A stretch of DNA of 64,000 nucleotides from NCBI RefSeq assembly GCF_022601975.1, contig NZ_JAKVIR010000004.1, positions 62,001 through 126,000 of the forward strand, written 5' to 3'. Source of the stretch: Pontibacter sp. E15-1. Its GTDB lineage: Bacteria > Bacteroidota > Bacteroidia > Cytophagales > Hymenobacteraceae. The position numbers and the translations under genes are program-made. Below, piece after piece: positions 51,669-62,126 of the stretch (within the stretch, counting starts at the first letter, position 1; each line of letters begins with the position of its first letter). The notes beneath the pieces were generated by a model. The model saw nothing but the letters and a program-made list of their open reading frames with translations. It made no database searches and was not told where the DNA came from.

Positions 51669-54600
51669 ATGAAACAGAGATACCTCAGTACATGGCTGCT
51701 CTCACAGCGAAGCCATACGAAAACCTTACCACAGAAAAAGGTGCTGGCCCTGCTGCTAGCCGCCGCGTGCCTGTCGCAGGGTCCCGGGCAGGCGGAGGCA
51801 ACTGCCAATAATGCCGGTTCTTTGCTATACAGCGCCGAAAGCAACTCCCTGGCCTATGTGCAGGGCACCGAAGTGACAGGCCGCGTGATCGGGGATGACG
51901 GACAGGGCGTGCCCGGTGCCACCGTTGTGGTGAAAGGCACTACCGTTGGCACCGCCACCGACGTAAACGGTAACTTCAGCCTGAACGTGCCCGGCGGCAA
52001 CGGCACCCTGGTGGTTTCCTTCATCGGTTACAAGACCCAGGAAGTGCCCGTGAACAACCGCTCCACCGTTAACGTGCGCCTCGTAACAGATGCTAAAGCA
52101 CTGCAGGAAGTAGTGGTTACAGGCTATACCACACAGGAGAAGCGCGATATCATCGGTGCTGTATCGGTGGTGCAGGCAGAGGATCTGCTGGCTACCCCGG
52201 CGCCGAACGTGCAGCAGCAGTTGCAAGGACGCGTCTCGGGTGTGACTACCACAGGAACAGGCCAGCCAGGCGCAGGCGCGAAAGTGCGTGTTAGGGGCTT
52301 CGGCTCCTTTGGTGCCAACGACCCGCTTTATGTTGTGGACGGTGTGCCGACCTTCAGCATCAACGAGATCAACCCGAACGATATTGAGAGCTTACAGGTA
52401 CTGAAAGATGCTTCTTCGGCCTCTATCTACGGTTCTCGTGCGGCAAACGGCGTGGTGATCGTAACAACCAAAAAAGGAAAAGGCGGTGCCCCGAAGCTGA
52501 ACGTAGCCTCGTTCTATGGCACGCAGGTAGCCCCGAAAGGCCCCGACTTCCTGACGCCAACGGAGTATTCACAGTATCTTTTCCAGAGCTATACCAATGC
52601 TGGCCAGACTTTCAAGCATGAGCAATACGGCACGGGTACACCATCCCTGCCAAATTACCTCTTGCCGGCAGGCGCCCAAACCGTAGACGAGTCTACCTAC
52701 AGCCTGGACCCGAACAATTTCAACCAGATCGTGAGGGCCAACAAAGAAGGTACCGACTGGTGGAATGAAGTGTTTGACCCGGCGTCTATCCAAAGCCACC
52801 AGGTGGGCGTAACGGGCGGTACGGACAACAGTACGTATGCCTTCAGTTTTAACTACTTCGACCAGGAGGGTATAGCCAAATACACGGAATACCAGCGCTA
52901 TACGGTGCGTGCCAACACACAGGCGACGATCGCGAAGCGCTTCCGTATCGGCGAGAACATGCAGATCAGCTACAACCACGGTAACGTGGGTAACACAGGC
53001 GGTGGTGAGTCCGATGTCCAGCACATTTACGTGATGCAGTCGATCGTGCCCGTGTACGACATAATGGGCAACTTCGCAGGTACTAGAGGTAAGGATTTGG
53101 GTAATGCCCGTAACCCTGTGGCAGAATTGTTCCGCCAGAGGGACAACAAGAATACGAATTTCCGCTTGTTCGGTAACGTGTTTGCCGAGGCAGACCTGAT
53201 TGACGGGTTGACCGCAAAAACGTCGTTTGGTGCTGATTACGGTTCCTACTATGGCCGTAACTTCACGTTCTCTACGTATGAGCGCGCGGAGAACATCGGT
53301 AACAACAACTTTGCCGAGCGCAACGACAATTCCCTGAACTGGGTATGGACCAACACCCTGACCCTGAAGCGTAACTTCGGTGAAGCCCATGACCTGACAG
53401 CCTTGATCGGCTCAGAGGCCGTGAAAAACACGGCAAGAGGTGTAGGTGGTAGCCGTGTAGGCTTGTTCTCCACTGACCCTGACTTCCGCGTGCTTAACAG
53501 TGGTACTAGCGGTCTGACCAACTTTAGTTACGGTGGTGTAGAGACGCTTTCGTCTTTGTTTGCCCGAGTGGATTACGGTTTCAGAGACAAGTACCTGTTC
53601 AACGCAACGATTCGTCGGGACGGTTCGTCTAAATTCGGTTCCAACTTCCGCTATGGTACTTTCCCGGCAGTGGGCTTTGCCTGGCGTGTTTCTGATGAGG
53701 ACTTCATGAATGCTGTTCCAGCCATCAACGACCTGAAACTGCGTATTGGGTATGGCCAGTTGGGTAACCAGTTGGGAGTTGGAGCTACTAATGCCTTTAC
53801 TTTGTACCGTACAGCTGTAGCTGGCAGCGGCTATGACATTGGCGGTACTAGCACCTCGGTGCAACCGGGCTTCGACACAGAAAGTATTGGAAATGAAGAT
53901 ACGAAGTGGGAGGCCTCCACAACCACGAACCTGGGTTTAGACTTAGCCTTGCTGAACAATGCCCTTACCGTGACGATCGACGCCTATAACCGCAGAACCA
54001 ATGACCTGTTAGTAAGAAGTCAGGCAGCAGCTCCAATAAGTGACGCACGCCTTCCTTTCATCAACCTGGGTGACATCCAGAACAAAGGCGTGGACTTAAG
54101 CATCACGTATGCGCATGACATTACGCCGGACTTCTCTTTTGACGTGACCCTGAATGGCTCACGATATAAGAACGAAGTATTAAGCGTAGGCGACAACGAT
54201 AATGCTTTCTTTGAGAGCTACGGCGCCCGCTGGGGACAGAACATCTCCAGAACACAGAAAGGACATCCAATAGGGTCTTTTTATGGGTATGTGGTAGACG
54301 GCTTTTTCAACAATGCCTCTGACCTGGACGATTTGGACCAGCCTGGTGAGCACATCGGTGGCTGGAGGTTTAAGGATCTAGACGGTAATGGAGAGATCAA
54401 CGATGACGACAGAACCTTCATCGGTAACCCGCATCCAGACTTCACGACTGGCTTAAACCTGAATATGAAATACAAGGGCTTTGATTTCAATGCTTTCCTG
54501 TATGCAAGTGTTGGCAACGACGTTTTCAACTACAGCAAGTACTTCACGGACTTCAACACCTTTCAGGGCAACAGAAGCAAGCGTGTGCTGTACGAGTCCT

Positions 54601-54959
54601 GGACACCGGAGAACATGAATGCTACCTTGCCAATCCTGCGCATTGATGATAACTTCAGCAACAGTGTGACACACAGTTACTATGTGGAGGACGGTTCTTT
54701 CCTAAGAGCCCGTACCATACAGTTGGGTTATACACTGCCTAATGCCTTGATCAGCAAGATCAGCATGGGATCAGCAAGAGTATACCTGCAGGCGCAAAAC
54801 GTGTTCACGATCACTTCCTACAAAGGAATCGACCCGGATATCTCGTTCATCAACCAGGGTGGAAACGGTGCGGAGTCTGACCTGAATATCGGTATTGACC
54901 CGGGTGGGTATGTTCCAAACCCGAAGCAGTACCTGATCGGTGTTACGTTTGGTTTCTAA
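51669..54959 (+). CDS. SusC/RagA-family TonB-dependent outer-membrane receptor
   Basis: The 1096-aa receptor imports oligosaccharides or peptides through the outer membrane, powered by TonB. A long signal sequence (up to about residue 45) is followed by a carboxypeptidase-regulatory-like domain (VTGRVIGDDGQGVPGATVVV, about 67-150) and the TonB-box region ALQEVVVTGYTTQEKRD. The plug comes next (NVQQQLQGRVSGV through YVVDGVPTFSIN and ASSASIYGSRAANGVVIVTTK). The rest is a barrel ending in the terminal aromatic signature YLIGVTFGF. It pairs with the SusD gene 76 bases downstream. The N-terminal part is nearly duplicated in the second SusC at 62939. The substrate is probably a GlcNAc-containing glycan, judged from the divergent arm. 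Confidence 0.97.
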   Translation: MKQRYLSTWLLSQRSHTKTLPQKKVLALLLAAACLSQGPGQAEATANNAGSLLYSAESNSLAYVQGTEVTGRVIGDDGQGVPGATVVVKGTTVGTATDVNGNFSLNVPGGNGTLVVSFIGYKTQEVPVNNRSTVNVRLVTDAKALQEVVVTGYTTQEKRDIIGAVSVVQAEDLLATPAPNVQQQLQGRVSGVTTTGTGQPGAGAKVRVRGFGSFGANDPLYVVDGVPTFSINEINPNDIESLQVLKDASSASIYGSRAANGVVIVTTKKGKGGAPKLNVASFYGTQVAPKGPDFLTPTEYSQYLFQSYTNAGQTFKHEQYGTGTPSLPNYLLPAGAQTVDESTYSLDPNNFNQIVRANKEGTDWWNEVFDPASIQSHQVGVTGGTDNSTYAFSFNYFDQEGIAKYTEYQRYTVRANTQATIAKRFRIGENMQISYNHGNVGNTGGGESDVQHIYVMQSIVPVYDIMGNFAGTRGKDLGNARNPVAELFRQRDNKNTNFRLFGNVFAEADLIDGLTAKTSFGADYGSYYGRNFTFSTYERAENIGNNNFAERNDNSLNWVWTNTLTLKRNFGEAHDLTALIGSEAVKNTARGVGGSRVGLFSTDPDFRVLNSGTSGLTNFSYGGVETLSSLFARVDYGFRDKYLFNATIRRDGSSKFGSNFRYGTFPAVGFAWRVSDEDFMNAVPAINDLKLRIGYGQLGNQLGVGATNAFTLYRTAVAGSGYDIGGTSTSVQPGFDTESIGNEDTKWEASTTTNLGLDLALLNNALTVTIDAYNRRTNDLLVRSQAAAPISDARLPFINLGDIQNKGVDLSITYAHDITPDFSFDVTLNGSRYKNEVLSVGDNDNAFFESYGARWGQNISRTQKGHPIGSFYGYVVDGFFNNASDLDDLDQPGEHIGGWRFKDLDGNGEINDDDRTFIGNPHPDFTTGLNLNMKYKGFDFNAFLYASVGNDVFNYSKYFTDFNTFQGNRSKRVLYESWTPENMNATLPILRIDDNFSNSVTHSYYVEDGSFLRARTIQLGYTLPNALISKISMGSARVYLQAQNVFTITSYKGIDPDISFINQGGNGAESDLNIGIDPGGYVPNPKQYLIGVTFGF

Positions 54960-54968
54960 CATTTGAAA

Positions 54969-54988
54969 GACAGCAAAGGGGCGCTGTC
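54969..54988 (+). other. small hairpin between susC and susD
   Basis: GACAGC and GCTGTC arms enclose an 8-base loop, 9 bases after the susC stop. Such intercistronic hairpins can shield the upstream message and set the susC:susD ratio; there is no T-tract, so it is not a terminator. Confidence 0.35.
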
Positions 54989-55035
54989 GCTTTAACCGGA
55001 GATGGCGCTTCCCATGCTCTAAAAGATTTATACAT

Positions 55036-56781
55036 ATGAAAGTAAGAAAAATATCAGGGGTAATGCTGGGCATGCTGATTACAGGATCGGTGCTGGTGGC
55101 GTGTAAAGAAGAGTTTCTGGATCAGCAGCCGATTGGTGCGCTGACCGAAAATGTGCTGAAAACCGAGGCAGGAATAAAAGGATTGTTGATTGCAGCTTAC
55201 TCTTTGCTGGATGGAACAGGTTCTGTAACCAATAACTGGGAGGCAGCGGGCTCTAACTTCGTGTTCGGCAGTATTGCCTCCGACGAAGCGCACAAAGGCT
55301 CTGACCCATCAGACCAGGTGCCCATGCTAATCATTGAGCGGTATGAGACGCTGCCAAGCACAGGTTACCTGAATCAGAAGTGGCGTACTCTCTACGATGG
55401 TATCGCTCGTGCCAACGATGTGCTCCGTTTGATGAAAGACGTGCCCAATATGACGGACCAGGCAAAAGCCAGAGTAGCCGCTGAAGCGCGTTTCCTGCGT
55501 GCGCACTACCATTTCGATGCCCGCAAGATATTCGAAAAGGTGCCGTATGTAGACGAAATGACGGTAAACATCAATGACATCAACACGGCGAAAGTGGCGA
55601 ATGACAAAGAGGTATGGCCGATGATCGAGGCTGACTTCCAGTTTGCCATAGACAATCTCCCGGAAACGCAGTCAGAAGTAGGGCGCGCGAACAAGTCGGC
55701 TGCCAAAGCCTACTTGGCGAAAGTGTATATGTATCAGGAGAAATTTGCTGAGGCACTCCCGCTTTTAAATGAAGTGATCGCTAGTGGCAAGACGCCCATC
55801 GGGGCGCCTTACGCTCTGGTGAATGACTTCAGCCGCATTTACGAAATCGCCAACAAGAACAACGAAGAGGTCGTGTTCGGTTACCAGTCTTCTGTGAACG
55901 ACGGATCAGCCGCTGTAAACGCGAACTCGTCTGAGGTGCTAAACTTCCCGAACGGAGGGGGCGCGCCGGGCGGTTGCTGCGGATTCTTCCAACCCACCCA
56001 AAACCTGGTGAACTCCTATAAGGTAGATGCCAACGGCTTGCCGCTGCTGGATACCTTTAACGAGTCTGATCTCAAGAACGACGATGGTATAAAGACTGCT
56101 GACCCGTTCACGCCGGACAGAACCACTCCGGTTGACCCGCGCCTTGACTTCACAGTAGGCCGCAGGGGCGTGCCATACTACGACTGGGGCTTGCATCCAG
56201 GGTCCCTCTGGATCAGAAACCAGACGCAGATGGGACCTTACTCTCCAAAGAAAAAGGTATACCGCAAAAGCGACGTAGGCCAGTACACTGACGGTTCCAG
56301 CTGGACACCGGGCTACAATGCTCAGGTGCACGCGATCATTCGTTTTGCGGATGTGTTGCTGATGGCAGCAGAAGCAGAGGCGGAAGTGGGGTCTTTAGCC
56401 AGAGCAACCGAGCTGGTGAACAGAGTGCGCGCACGCGCTGCCAATGAGAGTGCCTTTGTGAAGTTGGACAATGGTCAGCTTGCCGCGAACTATAAAATCG
56501 GGCAGTACCCGACATTTGCCAGCCAAGACTTCGCTTTAAAGGCGATCCGCTTCGAGCGCAAGCTGGAACTGGCCATGGAAGGCGACCGCTTCTTCGACTT
56601 AGTACGTTGGGGTATCGCAGCGCCAACCCTGAACAAGTATCTGGATGAAACAGAGCGTCCATACCTACAGGGTGCCCGTTTTACGGAAGGCCAGGATGAG
56701 TACTATCCGATTCCGGAGCAGCAGATCGTACTGAGCCAGGTAAATGGGGTATCGGTGCTACAGCCAAACAGAAACAAATAG
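55036..56781 (+). CDS. RagB/SusD-family surface lipoprotein
   Basis: The 581-aa lipoprotein has a signal ending in lipobox VLVAC (Cys near residue 23). The SusD-like N-terminal segment follows (EEFLDQQPIGALTENVLKTEAGIKGLLIAAY), then the TPR-like helices (LYDGIARANDVLRLMKDVP, RVAAEARFLRAHYHFDARKIF, NKSAAKAYLAKVYMYQEKFAEALPLLNEVI). The C-terminal RagB/SusD domain carries ADVLLMAAEAEAE and ELAMEGDRFFDLVRWG, the usual closing signatures. It lies on the cell surface and acts as the lid over the SusC channel, binding the glycan. An intrinsic terminator follows at 56806-56839. Confidence 0.97.
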   Translation: MKVRKISGVMLGMLITGSVLVACKEEFLDQQPIGALTENVLKTEAGIKGLLIAAYSLLDGTGSVTNNWEAAGSNFVFGSIASDEAHKGSDPSDQVPMLIIERYETLPSTGYLNQKWRTLYDGIARANDVLRLMKDVPNMTDQAKARVAAEARFLRAHYHFDARKIFEKVPYVDEMTVNINDINTAKVANDKEVWPMIEADFQFAIDNLPETQSEVGRANKSAAKAYLAKVYMYQEKFAEALPLLNEVIASGKTPIGAPYALVNDFSRIYEIANKNNEEVVFGYQSSVNDGSAAVNANSSEVLNFPNGGGAPGGCCGFFQPTQNLVNSYKVDANGLPLLDTFNESDLKNDDGIKTADPFTPDRTTPVDPRLDFTVGRRGVPYYDWGLHPGSLWIRNQTQMGPYSPKKKVYRKSDVGQYTDGSSWTPGYNAQVHAIIRFADVLLMAAEAEAEVGSLARATELVNRVRARAANESAFVKLDNGQLAANYKIGQYPTFASQDFALKAIRFERKLELAMEGDRFFDLVRWGIAAPTLNKYLDETERPYLQGARFTEGQDEYYPIPEQQIVLSQVNGVSVLQPNRNK

Positions 56782-56805
56782 AATAGTTTTTCTTCATGAG
56801 AGTAT

Positions 56806-56839
56806 AAAGGCAAGATTTTTAATCTTGCCTTTATTTTTT
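56806..56839 (+). terminator. intrinsic terminator after susD
   Basis: A perfect 12-bp stem (AAAGGCAAGATT) with a TTT loop is followed by ATTTTTTG, 25 bases past the susD stop. It implies that the VCBS genes are expressed separately or by readthrough. Confidence 0.85.
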
Positions 56840-56938
56840 GCATCTTGCTCAGGCAAAAGAACCTAAAAACCAAACCTATGGTTAGGCAAGTGTATTAGGT
56901 TGTAAGTTTAAGTATATCACCCGTTTACCTGTTCCGCT

Positions 56939-59900
56939 ATGCGCTTTTCCAGCATCCGTCACCTGCTGCTAGTTACCCTTTCCGTACTTGCCTTTTCCGG
57001 CTGCAAGCAGGAAGAAACACACCTTTTCGAGCGTATGGACGCCGATGATACCGGGATCGACTTCTCGAACCGCATCTTCGAGTCAGACACCATGAACATC
57101 CTCCAGACCGAGTATATCTACAACGGGGGCGGGGTAGGCATCGGCGACTTCAACAACGACGGGTTGCCGGATGTATACTTCACGGGCAACATGGTGCCCA
57201 ACCGGCTGTACCTGAACAAAGGCGATTTCGCGTTCGACGACGTGACGAAGCAGGCAAAGGTGTCTGGCGAGGGAAAGTGGTGCTCTGGCGTGGCGCTGGT
57301 GGACATTAACAACGACGGCTGGCTGGACATATATGTGGGGGCCACCATGAAACCCGATGCCCCGAGCCGGGCCAACCTGCTCTACATCAACAATGGTGTT
57401 GGGAAAGACGGAGTGCCTACCTTCACGGAATCTGCTGCGAAGTACGGCATAGCCGATGATGGCCATACCACCAACGCCGCCTTTTTTGACTATGACCGGG
57501 ACGGTGACCTCGACCTGTATGTGCTCACCAACATCATCAACGCGGGTATCCCGAGCAACTACCATAAAAAAACGAAGGACGGCACGGCCCAGAATAACGA
57601 CCGGCTGTACCGAAACGAGGGCAACGGAACGTTCACGAACGTGACCAGGGAGGCGGGCATCCTGCTGGAGGGCTTTGGCCTGGGCCTCGCGATCAACGAC
57701 ATCAACATGGACGGCTGGCCGGATATCTACATCACCAACGACTACCTCTCCAACGACCTGCTCTACATTAACAACCAGGACGGCACCTTCACGAACCGGA
57801 TCACGGACTACGTGAAGCACACCAGTTACTCGGCCATGGGCAACAGCGTGACCGACATCAACAACGACGGCCTGGTGGACATCCTGGCGCTGGACATGCT
57901 GCCCGAGGACAACAAGCACAGGAAGATGATGCTGATGGCCAACAACTACGCCACTTACCTGAACAACCGCACCTATAACTACGAGCACCAGTATGTGCGC
58001 AACACCCTGCAACTGAACCAGGGCATGACCCCGGAGGGGCACCCGGTCTTCAGTGAGGTGTCGCAGCTGACAGGCATTTACCAGACCGACTGGAGCTGGA
58101 CGCCGCTGGTGGCCGACTTCGACAACGACGGTTTCCGCGACGTGATCATCACCAACGGGTTTCCGAAAGACGTGACCGACCAGGATTTCCGCACGTACCG
58201 CAGCGGGCCAGCGGGCCTAGTGGGGGGCAACATGTTCCTGCTCGACTCCATTCCTGTCTTCAAGACCTCGAACTACGCCTACAGGAATAAGGGCAACCTC
58301 ACGTTCAGCAACGAAACCAGGAACTGGGGCTTGGAAATCCCGTCTTTCTCGAACGGGGCCGCCTACGCCGACCTTGACAACGATGGCGACCTCGACTTTC
58401 TGGTCAACAACATCAACGACTCTGCCTTTGTGTACCGCAACAACCTGTATACCCAGAAGGGAAAGAAGGGCCAGCAGCACTACCTGCGCCTGAAGTTCAA
58501 GGGTGCGGGCGGGAACCTGGCGGGCCTGGGCGCCTCGGCCACGATCTACTATGGCAAGGGCAAAACCCAGTTCCATGAGAACAGCGTGTATAAAGGCTAC
58601 CTTTCTTCGGTGGAGAACGTGGCGCACTTTGGCCTCGGGGGCGTTGGCACGGTAGACTCTGTGAAGGTGGTATGGCCTGACGGCACCTATCAATTGCTGA
58701 GAAACGTAGCCGCGGATCAGGTGCTCACGCTCAGCCAGAAAGACGCAAAGGGACAGGCAGCGCCCCGCAACATGGCCGGAAGCGGGCAGCAGGCGATTTT
58801 CCGGGAAGCGGCCCAGGAGTATGGCGTGCAGTACGTGAGCGAGGAAAAAGACGGTATCGACTTTAACTGGCAACGCACCCTGCCGCATAAACTGTCGCAG
58901 TTGGGGCCGGGTATAGCCGTGGGCGATGTGACGGGCGATGGCCTGGATGACTTTTACGTGGGTGGCTCTGCCGGGAAAGACGGCGGCCTTTTTGTGCAGC
59001 TGCCAGACGGCACCTTCACGCTGACGCCAGGCAAATTGCCATCCGGCAAAGCAGGAGAGGACATGGGCGTGCTGTTTTTTGACGCAGACAACGATGGCGA
59101 CCTGGACTTGTACGCTGCCAGCGGCAGCTACGAGTTTGAGGCGGGCACTCCGCAGTTGCAGGACCAGTTATACCTCAACGATGGCAAAGGAAACTTTACA
59201 GCAAACCCCGCCGCCCTCCCGACCCTTACCTCCAGCAAATCGAGTGTGCGGGCTGCGGATTATGACAAAGACGGCGACCTGGACCTGTTTGTGGCGGGCC
59301 GCGTGGTGCCCGGCAGCTACCCGGTTGCCCCCGAAAGCTATATCCTCCGGAACGATGGTGGGCGCTTCACAAACGTGACGGCCTCGGTAAGCCCCGAACT
59401 GCAGCACCTGGGTATGATCACCGATGCCCTGTGGTCAGATTTTAACGGGGACGGAGCCGTTGACCTAGTGGTGGTGGGCGAGTGGCTACCGATCACCTTT
59501 TTCCAGAACATCAATGGCACGTTCAAAAACGTGACCGCAGGCACAGGCATCGCTGCGCAAACCGGCTGGTGGAACAGCCTGGCCGCCGGCGACTTCGACA
59601 ACGACGGCGATATTGACTACGTGGCCGGCAACCTGGGCCTGAACACCAACTACGTGGCCTCGGAGAAACAGCCGCTGCGCATCTTTGCGAAAGACTTTGA
59701 CAACAACGGCAGTATGGATCCCGTGCTGTCCTGTTACCTGAAAGCCCCGGACGGCACCATGAAGCCCTACCCGATGCACACCCGCGACGACCTGAATGCC
59801 CAGATGCCGCGCACCCGCTACCAGTATCCGCGCTACAAGAAATACGCCCTGGCCACGATTGACGAGGTGATCCCGGAGGCAGAGCGCGAAGGGGCCATCG

Positions 59901-60496
59901 TGATGCAGGCAACACAGTTTAGGAGCAGCTACGTGGAGAACCTGGGGCAGGGCAAATTCAAGCTGACCGCGTTGCCGAAGGCGGCGCAGCTGTCCCCCAT
60001 TTTCGGGATACAGCCGGATGATGTGGATGGCGACGGCAACCTCGACCTGCTGCTGGTGGGCAACGATTACGGTACGGAGGTGTTTACCGGCAGGTATGAT
60101 GCCTTTGCCGGCCTATACCTAAAAGGCAACGGGAAAGGTGGTTTTCTGCCCGCCTCTATCGCCAGCAGCGGCTTTTTTGTGCACGGCGACGCCAAGGCCA
60201 TCTCCCGCCTGATCAACGCCAAAGGCGAGAAGCTGACCCTGGTGACGCAGAACAGCGACAGCCTCCGCATCTTCGTCCCGAATGCCCACCCCGAGGCGCA
60301 GACAAAAGTAGTCGCGCTGCAACCCCTCGACCGGCTGGTGACTGTTACGTACAAAAATGGCAGGAAGCAGGTGCAGGAGTTTTACTACGGCCAAACCTAC
60401 CTGTCGCAATCCTCCCGAAAACTGCACCTGACCGCCGACGTGGCTTCCATCACGATTCAGGATTTTAGCGGCCGCACCCGAACGATAGCCAACTGA
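56939..60496 (+). CDS. FG-GAP/VCBS-repeat lipoprotein with an ASPIC/UnbV domain
   Basis: The 1185-aa lipoprotein (lipobox FSGC near residue 22) is built from FG-GAP/VCBS propeller repeats with Ca-binding D-x-N-x-D-G loops: GDFNNDGLPD, DINNDGWLD, DYDRDGDLD, DLDNDGDLDF and more. An ASPIC/UnbV domain follows at about residues 510-600 (LRLKFKGAGGNLAGLGASATI, HFGLGGVGTVDSVKVVWPDG). A second set of repeats runs from about 650 to the end. Such proteins are frequent next to SusC/D pairs in Bacteroidota and are thought to bind or organise polymers at the surface; function is unproven. The next gene starts 1 base after its stop, so they are co-translated partners. Confidence 0.9.
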   Translation: MRFSSIRHLLLVTLSVLAFSGCKQEETHLFERMDADDTGIDFSNRIFESDTMNILQTEYIYNGGGVGIGDFNNDGLPDVYFTGNMVPNRLYLNKGDFAFDDVTKQAKVSGEGKWCSGVALVDINNDGWLDIYVGATMKPDAPSRANLLYINNGVGKDGVPTFTESAAKYGIADDGHTTNAAFFDYDRDGDLDLYVLTNIINAGIPSNYHKKTKDGTAQNNDRLYRNEGNGTFTNVTREAGILLEGFGLGLAINDINMDGWPDIYITNDYLSNDLLYINNQDGTFTNRITDYVKHTSYSAMGNSVTDINNDGLVDILALDMLPEDNKHRKMMLMANNYATYLNNRTYNYEHQYVRNTLQLNQGMTPEGHPVFSEVSQLTGIYQTDWSWTPLVADFDNDGFRDVIITNGFPKDVTDQDFRTYRSGPAGLVGGNMFLLDSIPVFKTSNYAYRNKGNLTFSNETRNWGLEIPSFSNGAAYADLDNDGDLDFLVNNINDSAFVYRNNLYTQKGKKGQQHYLRLKFKGAGGNLAGLGASATIYYGKGKTQFHENSVYKGYLSSVENVAHFGLGGVGTVDSVKVVWPDGTYQLLRNVAADQVLTLSQKDAKGQAAPRNMAGSGQQAIFREAAQEYGVQYVSEEKDGIDFNWQRTLPHKLSQLGPGIAVGDVTGDGLDDFYVGGSAGKDGGLFVQLPDGTFTLTPGKLPSGKAGEDMGVLFFDADNDGDLDLYAASGSYEFEAGTPQLQDQLYLNDGKGNFTANPAALPTLTSSKSSVRAADYDKDGDLDLFVAGRVVPGSYPVAPESYILRNDGGRFTNVTASVSPELQHLGMITDALWSDFNGDGAVDLVVVGEWLPITFFQNINGTFKNVTAGTGIAAQTGWWNSLAAGDFDNDGDIDYVAGNLGLNTNYVASEKQPLRIFAKDFDNNGSMDPVLSCYLKAPDGTMKPYPMHTRDDLNAQMPRTRYQYPRYKKYALATIDEVIPEAEREGAIVMQATQFRSSYVENLGQGKFKLTALPKAAQLSPIFGIQPDDVDGDGNLDLLLVGNDYGTEVFTGRYDAFAGLYLKGNGKGGFLPASIASSGFFVHGDAKAISRLINAKGEKLTLVTQNSDSLRIFVPNAHPEAQTKVVALQPLDRLVTVTYKNGRKQVQEFYYGQTYLSQSSRKLHLTADVASITIQDFSGRTRTIAN

Positions 60497-60497
60497 C

Positions 60498-62126
60498 ATG
60501 GCGCAGCGTCTTGTCTTGCTTATAGGTATAGGTATAACGGTGCTGCTAGGAAGTTGCACCGGCAACCCGGACCAAAAGGAGTTGGCCCGGGAGCGGGTAA
60601 GCGTGCAGCCAGCGCTTTTGCCTGACACGGCGGAGACGCTGCACCTGACCGGCGAGCAGCTGGCGAAGGCGTATTGCCAAGCCTGTCATACCTTCCCCGA
60701 CCCGGCCCTGCTGGACAAAACCACCTGGCAGGAGGGGGTGCTGCCGCAGATGGCCTTGCGCCTGGGGCTGAACAGAACCGGAGCCAGCATTTACCTTAAC
60801 AGGCCGCCGGATGAGGTGACCGCGCTGCTGACGGCGGGCATCTTCCCGGAACAGCCGCTCATCGCGGAAAGAGACTTCGAGAAGATCGAGGCGTATTACC
60901 GGCAACATGCGCCGGAGCACCTGACCCTGCCCGCCGCCCTGCCCCTGGCACCCGCGCTAGATGGGTTTACGGTGGTCACTCCCACGCTGCACCAAGGCAA
61001 GCCCGCCCTCACGACGATGATTCGGTATGAACCCCTGAAAAAGGAACTCTGGATCGGTGACCTTCGGAACTGGCTCTTCAGGCTCGATAAAAATCTACAG
61101 GTTAAAGACTCTGTGCAGTTCTCCTCGGCTCCGGTAGATATGGCGCTGCAAAAGGGGGTATACCGGGTGCTGACCATCGGTACCATGGATCCCTCGGACC
61201 TGCAAAAAGGGCAGTTGCACCAGTTCTCGGGTGTTCAGCAGCATACCCCTGACGTTTTGCTGGAAGGCTTGCGCCGCCCCGTGGCGCTGGCCACCGCCGA
61301 CCTGGACCAGAACGGGCAGGAGGATCTCATCGTCTGCAACTATGGCAATAACATTGGAGCTTTGGTGTGGTACCGCAACCTGGGGCAGGGGAGGTATGAA
61401 CCACACGTGCTGAAGGCGCTGCCGGGTGCCCGGAAAGTGGAGGTGACAGACCTGGACCGCGACGGGCGACAGGATCTGGTGGTGCTGTTTGCCCAAGGCA
61501 CCGAGGCGATCAAAGTGTTTTACAATCGGGGCAAGGGTACGTTTGAAGAGCGGAACCTGTTGCAGTTTCCGCCCGTGTATGGGTCGAGCTACTTCGAGCT
61601 GGCCGACTTTAACCAGGATGGCTTCCCGGATATTGTGGTGGCCACAGGCGACAACGCTGACCACTCCCCGGTGCTAAAGCCATACCATGGCATCCGCATT
61701 TTCCTGAATGATGGCAGGAACGTGTTTGCGGAGGCGTATTTTTACCCGATGCCGGGCGCGTCTAAAGTGCTAGCCCGCGACTTTGACCAGGACGGTGACC
61801 TGGACCTGGCCGCCATTTCCTTCTTCCCCGACTTTAAAAACACTCCGGAGAAAGGCTTTGTATACCTGCGGCAAGAGCAGAACCTCACCTTCGCGGCCAG
61901 CACCTTTGGCCAGTCGCAGGCAGGGCACTGGCTTACCCTGGAGGCCGCCGATTACGATCAGGACCAGGACCTGGACATCATACTGGGTTCCTTCATTTAT
62001 ACCCCCGCCCCACCTGACCAGCAGGAGAAGTGGCGGAAAGACGGGCCAAGCGTGTTGGTTTTGCAAAACAGTTTGAAAGGCAAGCCGCTGCCTGCAGGCA
62101 ATAGGGCGAAGCGAGCCATACCCTAA
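60498..62126 (+). CDS. VCBS-repeat lipoprotein with a cytochrome c haem motif
   Basis: The 542-aa lipoprotein (lipobox LLGSC near residue 20) carries an N-terminal haem c motif, CxxCH, in AYCQACHTFPDP (near residue 60). Hydrophobic and Met-containing residues follow that could supply the distal ligand (VLPQMALRLG). From about 200 onward it is a VCBS/FG-GAP propeller with Ca-type loops: DLDRDGRQDL, DFNQDGFPDI, DFDQDGDLDL, DQDQDLDI. Its start is 1 base from the stop of the UnbV protein, so the two probably act together. The haem suggests a surface redox step (for instance, oxidation of a bound sugar or quinoprotein contact), which is inference. Confidence 0.87.
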   Translation: MAQRLVLLIGIGITVLLGSCTGNPDQKELARERVSVQPALLPDTAETLHLTGEQLAKAYCQACHTFPDPALLDKTTWQEGVLPQMALRLGLNRTGASIYLNRPPDEVTALLTAGIFPEQPLIAERDFEKIEAYYRQHAPEHLTLPAALPLAPALDGFTVVTPTLHQGKPALTTMIRYEPLKKELWIGDLRNWLFRLDKNLQVKDSVQFSSAPVDMALQKGVYRVLTIGTMDPSDLQKGQLHQFSGVQQHTPDVLLEGLRRPVALATADLDQNGQEDLIVCNYGNNIGALVWYRNLGQGRYEPHVLKALPGARKVEVTDLDRDGRQDLVVLFAQGTEAIKVFYNRGKGTFEERNLLQFPPVYGSSYFELADFNQDGFPDIVVATGDNADHSPVLKPYHGIRIFLNDGRNVFAEAYFYPMPGASKVLARDFDQDGDLDLAAISFFPDFKNTPEKGFVYLRQEQNLTFAASTFGQSQAGHWLTLEAADYDQDQDLDIILGSFIYTPAPPDQQEKWRKDGPSVLVLQNSLKGKPLPAGNRAKRAIP

